From assembly GCF_014197755.1 (NCBI RefSeq), contig NZ_JACIGE010000014.1, positions 1-64,000 on the forward strand: a stretch of DNA of 64,000 bases. Reading direction: 5' to 3'. This DNA is from Rhodocyclus tenuis. Its GTDB lineage: Bacteria > Pseudomonadota > Gammaproteobacteria > Burkholderiales > Rhodocyclaceae. The notes below the pieces were generated by a model. It saw only the letters and a program-made list of their open reading frames with translations, was not told where the DNA came from and searched no databases. Within the stretch, counting starts at the first letter, position 1. The number at the start of each line of letters is the position of its first letter. Of this stretch, positions 53,121 through 62,027 are shown one piece after another. The position numbers and the translations under genes are program-made.

Positions 53121-53495
53121 TCGCGGTCGCTCCTTATGGTCCGGCCTGATCTGCAACGTCCTTTGCCGGATATGCGGGCGGCAGACGGCCGCACGAATTC
53201 CTGCGCTCAGGGCGTCGAAGCTCGCAGCACGAAGGTTCTCGACAGGGGAGGGGCGTTGCGGTCAGCGAGCGCGCAGGGCTTGCCGCCGGAACAGCCTTTT
53301 CCTTTGGTCTGGCGTTGTCGCAAGACCGGGCAGGGCAGCCCGGCGTCGACAATCTTTTTTACTTTTTTTACGTTCTTTCACACGAGGACAAGACTAGCGG
53401 CTTGGCGACAGCGATTCTTGCCTCAAAGTGAAAGAGCTTTTGCTCAGGAGTGCCCTTGTCGCGCGCAGGGTTTTGCGCGCGCCGGGACGCTCTGG
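53121..53495. other. Promoter region of the electron-transfer operon
   Basis: This gap must contain the promoter of the decaheme operon. It holds a T-rich tract (about 53350-53382) and, near its right end, a hairpin GCGCGCAGGGTTTTGCGCGC (53459-53478) close to the AraC gene's stop, likely that gene's terminator. I cannot identify specific boxes. Confidence 0.45.
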
Positions 53496-54446
53496 CTAGC
53501 GCGGTTTGCCCTGGGGGGCGACGGCGACGACCTCGCGTGGCGGGCAGCCGAAGCGTTGCTTGAAGGCGCGGCTGAAGTGCGCCTGGTCGTTGAAACCGTA
53601 GGAAAAGGCCAGAGCGCCGATGTTGCGCCGGCCCCCTTTGTGTTGCGCCAGCTGGCGGTAGCAGGAGGTTAGCCGCAGTTCCCAGACCCACTGCATCAGC
53701 GGCATCGATTCGCCTTCAAACAGCTTGTGGATGTAGCGCGATGACAGATCGACACCGCGCGCGATGGCGGCAATGTCGAGCGTCGGCTCGCACAGATGTG
53801 TACGCACATAGTTGCGGATGCGTTCGCGGTGGTAGGACTCCAGCCGCGAGTTAGGCGCCGCTGGCCGGCCTGCCGTTTGCGGCGCCGCTGCCTGTTCCTC
53901 AAGGTGCTCGTTGAGTGTCGTCGCCAGCAGGTGGATTACTGCCTCGCCCATGGCGCGTCGTCCTTCGCTGGCGAGCGGGCGTTTGCGCGCAAGCAGATGG
54001 CGCAGCAGGGTCAGCAACACGACGGCTGCGCGGTCGGCGGGTAAGGGCGTGCCGGCAATGCGTCGCCAGTTGGGGCAGTAGTGCGCGAGACGTGCGAGCG
54101 ACAGACTCATGGCCGCTTGCTGGCCTTCTTCGCCTATCGCTTCGATGTCGGGACTGCGGGCGGGCGGCATCAGGCAAAAGTCACCGGTCGCCAGGCGCGA
54201 GCGTCGTCTGCCCAGTTGCAACAGCGAACTGCCGGCCATCTGGAAGAGAACGATGCAGCGCGGCTCGTCCGCCCGGTCTTCCAGTTGCACGGTGAACACC
54301 GCTTCGTCACTGCGTGCCAGTCCCACCTCGCCCAAGGCTTCCCAGTCGATGGGCACGCTACCCGGCGCTTCTGCCGGACGAAATCCGCTGCCGGCGAGTT
54401 GTGCGCCAATGCTGGCGCCACTCCGTGCAGAGTCGCTACCGTCCAT
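53496..54446 (-). CDS. AraC family transcriptional regulator
   Basis: AraC/XylS-type regulator, 316 aa. An N-terminal AraC-binding-like cupin region (about residues 20-190) precedes two helix-turn-helices (TLDIAAIARGVDLSSRYIHK and RNIGALAFSYGFNDQAHFSR, then FKQRFGCPPREV). ATG 54446 follows AAAAGGAGGAGGAG, an unusually strong ribosome site. It is encoded upstream of, and in the same direction as, the decaheme-porin operon, so it may control that operon; the effector is unknown. Confidence 0.9.
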   Translation of the reverse strand: MDGSDSARSGASIGAQLAGSGFRPAEAPGSVPIDWEALGEVGLARSDEAVFTVQLEDRADEPRCIVLFQMAGSSLLQLGRRRSRLATGDFCLMPPARSPDIEAIGEEGQQAAMSLSLARLAHYCPNWRRIAGTPLPADRAAVVLLTLLRHLLARKRPLASEGRRAMGEAVIHLLATTLNEHLEEQAAAPQTAGRPAAPNSRLESYHRERIRNYVRTHLCEPTLDIAAIARGVDLSSRYIHKLFEGESMPLMQWVWELRLTSCYRQLAQHKGGRRNIGALAFSYGFNDQAHFSRAFKQRFGCPPREVVAVAPQGKPR

Positions 54447-54729
54447 ATCTCCTCCTCCTTTTACAGGGCCGCCGGTGTATTCCCGGCTAGCCTGCAGGTT
54501 TGCCCAAAGGGCGGCAGCGCTGTGGCGATATCGGATGATCGCTCTTGGAATTTGTTGTGTGAACGCCGGCAAAGCTTGACTGCGAGGCTTCGGCGAGATG
54601 AGAAACTATTGCACATTCTCCGGTAGGGGTGAATCAACAATACGGCTCCAGCGCCGGCGAGCTTTGGTGTGAAGCCGTTTTTCGGGCAAAATCCACGCGC
54701 CGCGCTTCCTGCGGGTGATACTGGGCGCC

Positions 54730-55578
54730 ATGGTCAATCCTGTCTGTTACCGAATCCTTGAAGACATCGCTCGCGACTTGTCGGGTGATGAGGTCACTTT
54801 TCCGACCTTTCTCGACCTCACCTTCCGCATTCGCACGGCGCTGAAAAATCCGGATCTGGCGATCGAGCAGCTCGCCAGTCTGGTCGGCGCCGAGCCGTTG
54901 ATGAGCGTACGCATCATGCGCATGGCCAATTCGGCGGCGCTCAATTCATCAGGCCGGCCGATCGCCGACGTCAAGTCGGCGGTGACGCGGGTCGGTATCA
55001 AGGCCGTGCGGACGGTGTCGTTTGCCGTTGCCATGGAGCAGTTGCTGCGCTCGAAGAAAATGGCGCCCTTCGAGGCCTTGTCACATCGCCTGTGGGATCA
55101 CACGGTTCTCGTCGCCGCGCTGTGTCGGGTGCTGGCGCGGCGGCTGTCGCCGGTGAATCCTGACGAGGCGATGTTTGCCGGCTTGGTCCATGACATCGGC
55201 GCCTTCTACCTGCTGTCGCACGCGGTCAATTTTCCGGAGCTGCTGGCCGACCACGAGGAAGTGATCGCTCTGCTACGACAGTGGCACGACAATATCGGCC
55301 ACGCGCTGCTCTCCGCGCTTGGTCAGCCCGACGAGGTGCTGCAGGCGGTGCTGGAGCACGAACAGCCGCGAGCCTTGTCGACAGTGCGGACGCTGGCCGA
55401 CGTGGTCTATCTCGCCAACCGCCTTGCCGATACGCGCTGCAGCTGGTCGGGTGATGGCGGTCGTGGGCAACTGGATGGTGAGGCACTGAGCGGTGTGATC
55501 GAGGGCGACGCGCTGGCGATGTTGCTCGCCGAAGCAGAACAGGAAATCCTCTCCCTGAAGGCGGGGCTGGGCGGCTAG
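54730..55578 (+). CDS. HDOD domain signalling protein
   Basis: HDOD-domain protein, 282 aa, a family of HD-GYP relatives that lack phosphodiesterase residues and act as protein-interaction hubs in stress and motility signalling. The domain spans most of the protein (LASLVGAEPLMSVRIMRMAN, SAVTRVGIKAVRTVSFAVAM, AMFAGLVHDIGAFYLLSHA). A degenerate HD appears as VHDIG. GTG 54715 would add five residues. It lies between the AraC regulator (divergent) and kup, without an obvious operon link to either. Confidence 0.88.
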   Translation: MVNPVCYRILEDIARDLSGDEVTFPTFLDLTFRIRTALKNPDLAIEQLASLVGAEPLMSVRIMRMANSAALNSSGRPIADVKSAVTRVGIKAVRTVSFAVAMEQLLRSKKMAPFEALSHRLWDHTVLVAALCRVLARRLSPVNPDEAMFAGLVHDIGAFYLLSHAVNFPELLADHEEVIALLRQWHDNIGHALLSALGQPDEVLQAVLEHEQPRALSTVRTLADVVYLANRLADTRCSWSGDGGRGQLDGEALSGVIEGDALAMLLAEAEQEILSLKAGLGG

Positions 55579-55670
55579 GCAAAGCAGCCCGGGACGGCTT
55601 GTCAGCGGGGCGGTGAGGCACTCGGCGGCGCGGGTGTTTTTTCCTTGAAATGAACTGAAAGAGCAGATCG

Positions 55671-57554
55671 ATGCACGTATCCCCGGCCACTGCAAAAACG
55701 CGCCTGCCTGCTCTGGCGCTGGCGGCGCTGGGCGTCGTTTACGGCGACATCGGTACCAGTCCGCTGTACACGATGAAAGAGGTGTTTGCCGGCAATCACC
55801 CGATTCCGCTGACGCCGGACAATGTGCTCGGCATCCTGTCGCTGATCGTCTGGTCGCTGATCATCATCGTCTCGGTCAAGTACGTCTTCTTCATTCTGCG
55901 CGCCGACAACCGCGGCGAGGGCGGCATCATGGCGCTGATCGCGCTGGCCTTGAGCGACGCCAAGGGCAATCCGCGGCGCGAGAAGGCAATCATGCTGCTC
56001 GGCATTCTCGGTGCCGCCATGTTCTACGGCGACGGCATGGTGACGCCGGCCATTTCGGTGCTGTCGGCGATGGAGGGGCTCGAAGTCGCGGCGCCGGGAC
56101 TTGAGCATTTCATCATCCCGCTGACGCTGATCGTGCTCTTCCTCCTGTTCTTCTTCCAGCGCCGGGGCTCGGCATCGGTCGGCGCGCTGTTCGGGCCGAT
56201 CATGGTCGTCTGGTTCACGACGCTGGCGTCGCTCGGCATCTACAATCTGCTCGCCGATCCGGAGGTGTTGCGTGCACTCAATCCGGCTTATGGCGTGCGC
56301 TTCCTGATCGAGAACCGCGGCATCGCCATCGTCGCCATGGGTGCCGTGGTGCTTGCCGTCACCGGCGCCGAAGCGCTCTATGCCGACATGGGCCACTTCG
56401 GCCGCCAGCCGATCCGCATCGCCTGGTTCTGTTTCGTTCTGCCAGCATTGATCCTCAACTACTTCGGCCAGGGCGCGCTGCTGTTGCTTGATCCCTCGAC
56501 CGCCGAGAATCCGTTCTTCCACTCGGCGCCTGATTGGGCGATCTATCCGCTGATCCTGTTATCGACGGCAGCCACGGTGATTGCCTCGCAGGCAGTGATT
56601 TCCGGTGCCTTCTCGGTGACGCGCCAGGCGATGCAGCTGGGTTTCGTTGCCCGCGTCGAGGTGCAGCACACCTCCGACCGCGAACAGGGGCAGGTCTATC
56701 TGCCGGCGGTGAACTGGGGGCTGTTCGCGGCGGTGGTCGTGCTCGTGCTCGGTTTCCGTTCGTCGAACAATCTGGCGGCGGCCTACGGGCTGGCGGTGAC
56801 CGGCGACATGGTCATCACCTCGCTGCTGGCGACCATCGTCGCGGCGCGCGTCTGGGGCTGGGGATGGGGCCGCGCGCTGTTCCTCTTCGCTGCTTTCCTG
56901 TCGGTCGAACTGACCTTCCTCGTCGCCAACGTGATGAAGATTCCCGACGGTGGCTGGTTCCCGCTGGCGGTTGGTGTCGTCATCTTCGTCTTGATGACCA
57001 CCTGGAAACGCGGCCGGCAACTGCTCAACGAGCGCCTTTCCGTCGATGCCATCGCGCTCGAGCCGTTCATCGACGCGCTGCTGGTGGCGATGCCGCCGCG
57101 CGTTCCCGGCACCGCAGTCTTTCTCTATTCCGACCCGGATGCCGTGCCGCACGCGCTGATGCACAACCTGATGCACAACAAGGTGCTGCACGAGCGCGTC
57201 GTCGTCGCTTCGGTGCGCGTTCTCGATCAGCCCTACGTTGCCGCGGCCGAGCGGATCGAATTGCGCGCGTTGAAGGCCAATTTCTACCGTGTCGTCGTCC
57301 GTTACGGTTTCAAGGACGATCCGAATCTGCCTTACGCGCTGACGCTGTGTGCCGAGCAGGGCTTGCCGCTCGACATGATGGAAACCTCGTTTTTCCTCGG
57401 CCGCGAAACGCTGATTCCGCGCCTGGATTCGGAGATGGCGCTGTGGCGCGAAAAGCTGTTCATTGCCATGTTCCGCAACGCCAGCAGCGCCACCAACTTC
57501 TTCAAGATTCCGAGCAACCGCGTCGTCGAACTGGGGTCGCAGGTCGTTCTCTGA
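55671..57554 (+). CDS. kup: Low-affinity potassium transporter Kup
   Basis: Constitutive K+:H+ symporter of the KUP/HAK/KT family, 627 aa, the family's normal length. Signature GVVYGDIGTSPLYTMKEVF at the N-terminus, about 12 membrane helices (SLIVWSLIIIVSVKYVFFIL, GIAIVAMGAVVLAVTGAEAL) and a cytoplasmic C-terminal domain. The conserved ALYADMGHFG is present. Ribosome-site bases GAG lie before ATG 55671. It is monocistronic. Confidence 0.96.
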   Translation: MHVSPATAKTRLPALALAALGVVYGDIGTSPLYTMKEVFAGNHPIPLTPDNVLGILSLIVWSLIIIVSVKYVFFILRADNRGEGGIMALIALALSDAKGNPRREKAIMLLGILGAAMFYGDGMVTPAISVLSAMEGLEVAAPGLEHFIIPLTLIVLFLLFFFQRRGSASVGALFGPIMVVWFTTLASLGIYNLLADPEVLRALNPAYGVRFLIENRGIAIVAMGAVVLAVTGAEALYADMGHFGRQPIRIAWFCFVLPALILNYFGQGALLLLDPSTAENPFFHSAPDWAIYPLILLSTAATVIASQAVISGAFSVTRQAMQLGFVARVEVQHTSDREQGQVYLPAVNWGLFAAVVVLVLGFRSSNNLAAAYGLAVTGDMVITSLLATIVAARVWGWGWGRALFLFAAFLSVELTFLVANVMKIPDGGWFPLAVGVVIFVLMTTWKRGRQLLNERLSVDAIALEPFIDALLVAMPPRVPGTAVFLYSDPDAVPHALMHNLMHNKVLHERVVVASVRVLDQPYVAAAERIELRALKANFYRVVVRYGFKDDPNLPYALTLCAEQGLPLDMMETSFFLGRETLIPRLDSEMALWREKLFIAMFRNASSATNFFKIPSNRVVELGSQVVL

Positions 57555-57662
57555 GGCGGCAGGCGCGCCAAGGCGAAGGCGCGACCGCGCTGCGCTGAGA
57601 CTCTCTCTTTCCGGCTCGGCGCTCTTGCGCTTGCGCCGGGTGCTCCCTGGTCCTGCGCGCGC

Positions 57663-58151
57663 TTACAGCCGGCGCACCTTCTCCAGCAGCGCCGTCGTCG
57701 AGGTCTGGTGCCGGAAAGGGATCGAGACGACGCGGCCGCCGCCGGCGCTGACTTCGGCAGCACCGACGATCTTGTCCACCGGCCAGTCGCCGCCCTTGAC
57801 CAGCACGTCCGGCCGGCAGTCGAGGATGCGCGCCAATGGCGTGTCTTCCTCGAACCAGGTCACCAGCGCGACGCTGCCCAGCGCCGCCATCACTGCCAGG
57901 CGATCGGCAAGCGCATTGACCGGTCGATCCTCGCCCTTGCCCAGGCGGCGAACCGAGGCGTCACTGTTCAGCGCAACGACCATTGCGGCGCCAAGTGCGG
58001 CCGCCTGCGCCAGATAGGTGACGTGGCCGCGGTGCAGGATGTCGAAGCAGCCGTTGGTGAAGACGAGCGGCCGCGGCAGCGTTGCAACGCGTTGCGCGAG
58101 TTCAGCGGGGGCAACGATCTTGTTCTCGAAAGCGGGCGGTGGCAGATTCAT
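57663..58151 (-). CDS. rfaE2: D-glycero-beta-D-manno-heptose 1-phosphate adenylyltransferase
   Basis: Nucleotidyltransferase that makes ADP-heptose precursor for the LPS inner core, 162 aa, the stand-alone C-terminal half of HldE. Motif [17 protein letters not shown] carries the HxGH nucleotide-binding signature (HRGH), and the domain ends with the conserved [12 protein letters not shown]. The family usually shows a KGGDW motif, here [16 protein letters not shown] start at ATG 58151; the longer frame adds 24 glutamine/arginine-rich residues of poor quality. Confidence 0.93.
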   Translation of the reverse strand: MNLPPPAFENKIVAPAELAQRVATLPRPLVFTNGCFDILHRGHVTYLAQAAALGAAMVVALNSDASVRRLGKGEDRPVNALADRLAVMAALGSVALVTWFEEDTPLARILDCRPDVLVKGGDWPVDKIVGAAEVSAGGGRVVSIPFRHQTSTTALLEKVRRL

Positions 58152-58280
58152 GGCGGACGGGATCGGCAGGGTTGGCCGAGTCAGGTGAGCGGCTTGGCGT
58201 TGCCGCCTTTGCCGCTGCTGCACCTTGCTCGGAAGATTTGGTTCCGGCGGCAGCCCGCAGAGTGGCTGTGCCGACGGCTG

Positions 58281-59279
58281 CTAGGCCGCGAGTGTCGCCG
58301 ATTCTAGCACTGCGTTCCTGCGCCAGTCGTCGAGCGCGACCAGCGCGGCGTCGAGCGAGGAGAGGACGCGGACACCGCTGACGGCACGGGCGCGTTCGCT
58401 GCCGCCGCCGCCAATCCACAGTTCGGTTTGCGCCGGCAGCATGTCGCGCAGTTGCGCGACCAGCGGCGCCACTTGGCGCGTCGGGAAAGACGCCGAGAAG
58501 GAGAGGGCGACGATGTGCGCCTGATGCGCCTTCGCTGCCATGGCAATGTCGAACAGCGGCGTTTGCGTGCCGAGCGGGATACAACTGGCGCCGTCGAGCG
58601 CGAGCAGTGCCTGCGCCATCAGCAGGCCAAGCGTATGCAGTTCGTCGGGTACGGTGGTGAGAACGATGCGTGGTGCGCTGGCCGCTGGCGGCAGGCTGGC
58701 CATCGCCTGGCGCAGCAGCGTCGTGATCTGTTCGGTGTACAGGTGTTCCTCGAAGACCTCGATCTCGCCGCGCATCCACGCTTCGCCGATGGCGACATTG
58801 AGCGGTCCGACCGTTTCGACGACAAAACGGTGCAGCCCCTGGCGCAGCATCGCCTGATTGAGCGTCTGCCGCAGCAGCGGCAGATCGTGCCCGCGCACCT
58901 GCGCCAGTACGCGGTCGATCAGCGGCGATACCGCCGCGCTTGCCGTCGATGGTGCTGAAGCCGGAGTGTCGTCCGTCGTCACGGCGATGTCGCCAGGAGG
59001 TGTCGGCATTGCCGTCGTTGTTGCGCTTTGCGCGCTCAGCAGCGTCAGTTCCTCGCTGCCGGCACCGATCAGCCGTCCCGGACGGTGTCCCTGATCGATC
59101 AGGCGCTTGATCAGGCGCAGTCGTTCGACTTGTTCGGCTGAATAGAGACGCTCGCCGTGAGCGTCGCGCGCAGGCGTCGGGAAGCCGTAGCGGCGCTCCC
59201 AGACGCGCAGCGTGTCCTTGCCAAGACCGGTATCGCGCTCGACGGCGCCGATATTCATGGGCGGGCGGGATATGCTCAT
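58281..59279 (-). CDS. LitR/CarH-like B12-dependent MerR regulator
   Basis: Light-sensing repressor of the CarH/LitR type, 332 aa. An N-terminal MerR helix-turn-helix (NIGAVERDTGLGKDTLRVWE, RRYGF) is followed by a cobalamin-binding module: the four-helix part carries the diagnostic Wx9EH motif (WMRGEIEVFEEH), and the Rossmann part has ELHTLG (ExHxxG, axial histidine), GTQTP and GGGG. With adenosylcobalamin such proteins bind DNA in the dark and release it in light. It is divergent from the folE2-FAD-DUF1365-cfa operon, and one operator overlaps its own start codon, suggesting autorepression. The first 7 residues may be extra (ATG 59258 is an alternative). Confidence 0.9.
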   Translation of the reverse strand: MSISRPPMNIGAVERDTGLGKDTLRVWERRYGFPTPARDAHGERLYSAEQVERLRLIKRLIDQGHRPGRLIGAGSEELTLLSAQSATTTAMPTPPGDIAVTTDDTPASAPSTASAAVSPLIDRVLAQVRGHDLPLLRQTLNQAMLRQGLHRFVVETVGPLNVAIGEAWMRGEIEVFEEHLYTEQITTLLRQAMASLPPAASAPRIVLTTVPDELHTLGLLMAQALLALDGASCIPLGTQTPLFDIAMAAKAHQAHIVALSFSASFPTRQVAPLVAQLRDMLPAQTELWIGGGGSERARAVSGVRVLSSLDAALVALDDWRRNAVLESATLAA

Positions 59280-59294
59280 TTTGTCCTGGACAAA
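59280..59294. promoter_or_regulatory. Putative LitR/CarH operator 1
   Basis: TTTGTCC-T-GGACAAA palindrome. It begins one base after the regulator's start codon, upstream of it, so binding would block the regulator's own transcription. Confidence 0.7.
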
Positions 59295-59345
59295 GTGTCG
59301 ATAAGACGTTGACGAAGGGTTTCTTGGGCGTTATTGTAGCGCCAA

Positions 59346-59702
59346 GTGCATTTTTGTCCAGGACAAAATACGTTGAAAACCAAGGTTCCTGCTCCTGCTT
59401 CTGTCCGTTCAGGCGCTTCCGCCAGCGCCTTTCCGCCAGTGTCGCCGAATTCTGTTCTCTTGTCCTGGACAAAGTGGCCGCTATTTCCCTCGTTGCTGGT
59501 CGCCGCCGGCTGTCTGGCGCTGCCGGTCCTCAACGCTGCCCCAGCGCTTGGCACCAAAGCTCCGCTTGTGCAGGCCAAGCCACATGCGGTGACGGCCAAT
59601 GTGTCACGTGGCGAACTCTCGGCGGCGCGCTCTGTCGAACTTGCGACAGGCGCTTCTGGCGGGATGGGATCGACAAGTCCTCGACAGAATCAGGCGCTCT
59701 GA
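59346..59702 (+). CDS. Possible small exported protein in the regulatory gap
   Basis: Open frame of 118 codons with a hydrophobic segment (WPLFPSLLVAAGCLALPVLN) that could be a signal anchor, followed by an A/S/T-rich tail. The first codons overlap operator 2, and operator 3 lies inside the frame, so if real its start is probably further in (for example a TTG near 59371). No family similarity. It could equally be untranslated leader sequence; low confidence. Confidence 0.3.
   Translation: MHFCPGQNTLKTKVPAPASVRSGASASAFPPVSPNSVLLSWTKWPLFPSLLVAAGCLALPVLNAAPALGTKAPLVQAKPHAVTANVSRGELSAARSVELATGASGGMGSTSPRQNQAL
59352..59368. promoter_or_regulatory. Putative LitR/CarH operator 2
   Basis: TTTTGTCC-A-GGACAAAA palindrome, second copy of the motif, in the middle of the divergent gap. 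Confidence 0.7.
59459..59473. promoter_or_regulatory. Putative LitR/CarH operator 3
   Basis: CTTGTCC-T-GGACAAA, third copy of the motif, nearest to the light-response operon. The copies are spaced 73 and 106 bp centre to centre, near seven and ten helical turns, which suits looping or cooperative binding. Confidence 0.65.
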
Positions 59703-59822
59703 CACCCAGACCTGACTCCCGCTCAACCCGTCACGCCCGGATCGACGCGCCAGCACCCCCTCCGGCAGACACTTTCCGACCCAAGGCGCCTATTTGCGGC
59801 CGACTCAACAGGAGACTGCTCC

Positions 59823-60623
59823 ATGAATGCTCCCGACAATTTCTTCCTCCCCGATGTGCAGGCCACCATCGACACGCGCCAGCTCGCCATCCACAAGGTC
59901 GGCGTCAAGGGCCTGCGCTACCCGCTGGCCTTGGCCGGTGCCGATGGCCGCGTGCAGAACACCATTGCGCAGGTGGCCATGTCGGTCGGCCTGCCGCCCG
60001 AGGTCAAGGGCACGCACATGTCGCGCTTTGTCGAGATTCTCGAGCGTCCGCGCGCGCCGCTCGACAGCGCCGGCCTGCTTGCCATGCTCGAAGAGATGTT
60101 GCTGCGCCTTGATGCGCAGAGCGGTTGCATCGAACTCGACTTCCCTTACTTCATCACCAAGACCGCACCGGTTTCTGGTGTCGAGAGTCTGCTCGACTAC
60201 GACGTCCGTCTCGTCGCCGAGCGCCGCGAAGGCCAGCGTGCCGAACTGTCGATCGAGATCGTCGCGCCGGTGACCAGCCTGTGCCCGTGCTCGAAGGAGA
60301 TCAGCGAATACGGCGCGCACAACCAGCGTTCGCACATCACCATCGCCGCCCGCCTGCGTGCGCCGATGACGCCCGAAGCGCTGGTCCGTCTGGCCGAGGA
60401 AGAAGCGTCGTGCGAGGTTTTCGGTCTGTTGAAGCGCCCGGACGAGAAGTGGGTGACCGAGCGCGCCTACGACAATCCGAAGTTCGTCGAAGACCTGGTG
60501 CGTGACATCGCGCTGCGCCTGATGCGCGAACCGGCGGTCGCCGAATGGACGGTGAAGTCGGAGAACTTCGAGTCGATCCACAACCACTCGGCCTATGCCG
60601 AGATCAGTGGCGTCAATGCCTGA
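59823..60623 (+). CDS. folE2: GTP cyclohydrolase FolE2 (type IB)
   Basis: Zinc-independent GTP cyclohydrolase that makes dihydroneopterin triphosphate for folate or pterin synthesis, 266 aa. Diagnostic sequence TSLCPCSKEISEYGAHNQRS contains the catalytic cysteine, and MSRFVEILERP and the C-terminal IHNHSAYAEI are family-typical. AGGAG lies before ATG 59823. It is the first clear gene of a LitR-type light-response operon; in such clusters it supplies pterin for cryptochrome/photolyase or other cofactors (family context, not shown here). Confidence 0.95.
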   Translation: MNAPDNFFLPDVQATIDTRQLAIHKVGVKGLRYPLALAGADGRVQNTIAQVAMSVGLPPEVKGTHMSRFVEILERPRAPLDSAGLLAMLEEMLLRLDAQSGCIELDFPYFITKTAPVSGVESLLDYDVRLVAERREGQRAELSIEIVAPVTSLCPCSKEISEYGAHNQRSHITIAARLRAPMTPEALVRLAEEEASCEVFGLLKRPDEKWVTERAYDNPKFVEDLVRDIALRLMREPAVAEWTVKSENFESIHNHSAYAEISGVNA

Positions 60624-60689
60624 GGCGGCAGCCCAGGCCCGCGCGGCGCGGAACGCCGCCTGAATTGCAAAAAACAAGGGGAGAAGATC

Positions 60690-62027
60690 ATGCAGGGAGC
60701 GAATCGCATTGCCGTCATCGGGGCCGGCATCTCGGGACTGTCGGCCGCCTGGCTGCTCGGACAGAAGTATGAGGTGACGCTGTTCGAGGCCGGCGACTAC
60801 CTCGGCGGCCACACCAATACCGTCGACGTCACGCTCGACGGCGTCAGCCATCCGGTCGACACGGGTTTTCTGGTCTACAACACGACGACCTACCCGAACC
60901 TGACGGCGATGTTCGCGCAACTGGGCGTCGCCAGCGTCGAGACCGAGATGTCCTTCGCCGTCAGCCTCGAAGAGCCGAAGCTTGAATGGTCGGGCAGCAG
61001 CCTGGCGACGGTGTTCGGGCAGAAGCGCAATCTGCTGCGGCCGGATTTCCTGCGCATGATCTCCGACATCCTGCGCTTCAACCGCGACGCCGTCGCCTGG
61101 GTTGAGGCGCATCCCAACGACGAGCGCACGCTGCGCGATTACCTCGCCGACAAGGGCTTCTCGCGCGGCTTCCAGGAGTGGTATCTACTGCCGATGGCGG
61201 CGGCGATCTGGTCGTGTCCGGCCGGGCAGATGCTCGATTACCCGCTCGTCACCTTCGTCCGCTTCTGCCGCAACCACGGCCTGCTGCAGATCCTCGACCG
61301 GCCGATGTGGCGCACCGTGCGCGGTGGCGCGCGCGAGTACGTGCGCCGTCTGGCAACGCTGATCGACGACGTGCGCGTCAGCTCGCCGGTGAGTTCGCTG
61401 CGCCGCGTTCCCGGTGGCGTCGAAGTCGTCTCGCCGCGCGGCGTCGAGCACTTCGACGAGGTCGTTCTCGCCTGTCACAGCGATCAGGCGCTGGCCATCC
61501 TCGGCGACAGTGCCAGCGACGCCGAACGCGAACTGCTTGGTGCCATCCGCTACCAACCGAACCGCGCCGTTCTGCACACCGACGATTCGCTGCTGCCGCG
61601 CGACCGTTCGCTGTGGTCGGCATGGAATTACCTGTCGGCACGCGGTGCGCTCGACCAGTGTCCGGTTGCCGTCTCCTACCTGATCAACCGCCTGCAGCCG
61701 CTGCCGTTCAAGCAGCCGGTGATGGTCACGCTCAACCCGCCGCGCGAACCGGCCGCCGACAAGGTGATCGCCGAGTTCAACTACGCGCACCCGATTTTCG
61801 ACGCGCCCGCAGTGGCGGCGCAGCAGCGGCTGAAAGCGGTTTCCGGTCGCGAGCGCGTCTGGTTCTGCGGTGCCTGGGCGGGCAACGGTTTCCACGAAGA
61901 TGGTCTGAAAGCCGGCCTCGCCGTCGCCAACAGCCTCGGCTGTCTGGCGCCCTGGCAGGGCGCCGAACGTCCGCAGGAATTGCCGCCGCTGGTCTATGCC
62001 GGCTACACCGCGGGAGCGCCGGCGTGA
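60690..62027 (+). CDS. FAD-dependent amine oxidase-like oxidoreductase
   Basis: NAD(P)/FAD-binding protein of the phytoene-desaturase/amine-oxidase superfamily, 445 aa. Rossmann motif IAVIGAGISGLSAAWLL at the N-terminus; GYLGGHTNTV-type second motif (EAGDYLGGHTNTVDV); C-terminal FAD motif GAWAGNGFHEDGLKAGLAVA. AAGGGGAGAA lies before ATG 60690. It is the usual neighbour of DUF1365 and cyclopropane synthase genes in light-induced clusters, where it is thought to act on fatty acyl chains. Its stop overlaps the GTG of the next gene. Confidence 0.93.
   Translation: MQGANRIAVIGAGISGLSAAWLLGQKYEVTLFEAGDYLGGHTNTVDVTLDGVSHPVDTGFLVYNTTTYPNLTAMFAQLGVASVETEMSFAVSLEEPKLEWSGSSLATVFGQKRNLLRPDFLRMISDILRFNRDAVAWVEAHPNDERTLRDYLADKGFSRGFQEWYLLPMAAAIWSCPAGQMLDYPLVTFVRFCRNHGLLQILDRPMWRTVRGGAREYVRRLATLIDDVRVSSPVSSLRRVPGGVEVVSPRGVEHFDEVVLACHSDQALAILGDSASDAERELLGAIRYQPNRAVLHTDDSLLPRDRSLWSAWNYLSARGALDQCPVAVSYLINRLQPLPFKQPVMVTLNPPREPAADKVIAEFNYAHPIFDAPAVAAQQRLKAVSGRERVWFCGAWAGNGFHEDGLKAGLAVANSLGCLAPWQGAERPQELPPLVYAGYTAGAPA

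Noticed and set aside
61178-62022. N-terminal extension of the DUF1365 gene inside the FAD oxidoreductase
   Set aside because: The extension is arginine-rich shadow sequence; family similarity begins at the GTG 62024.
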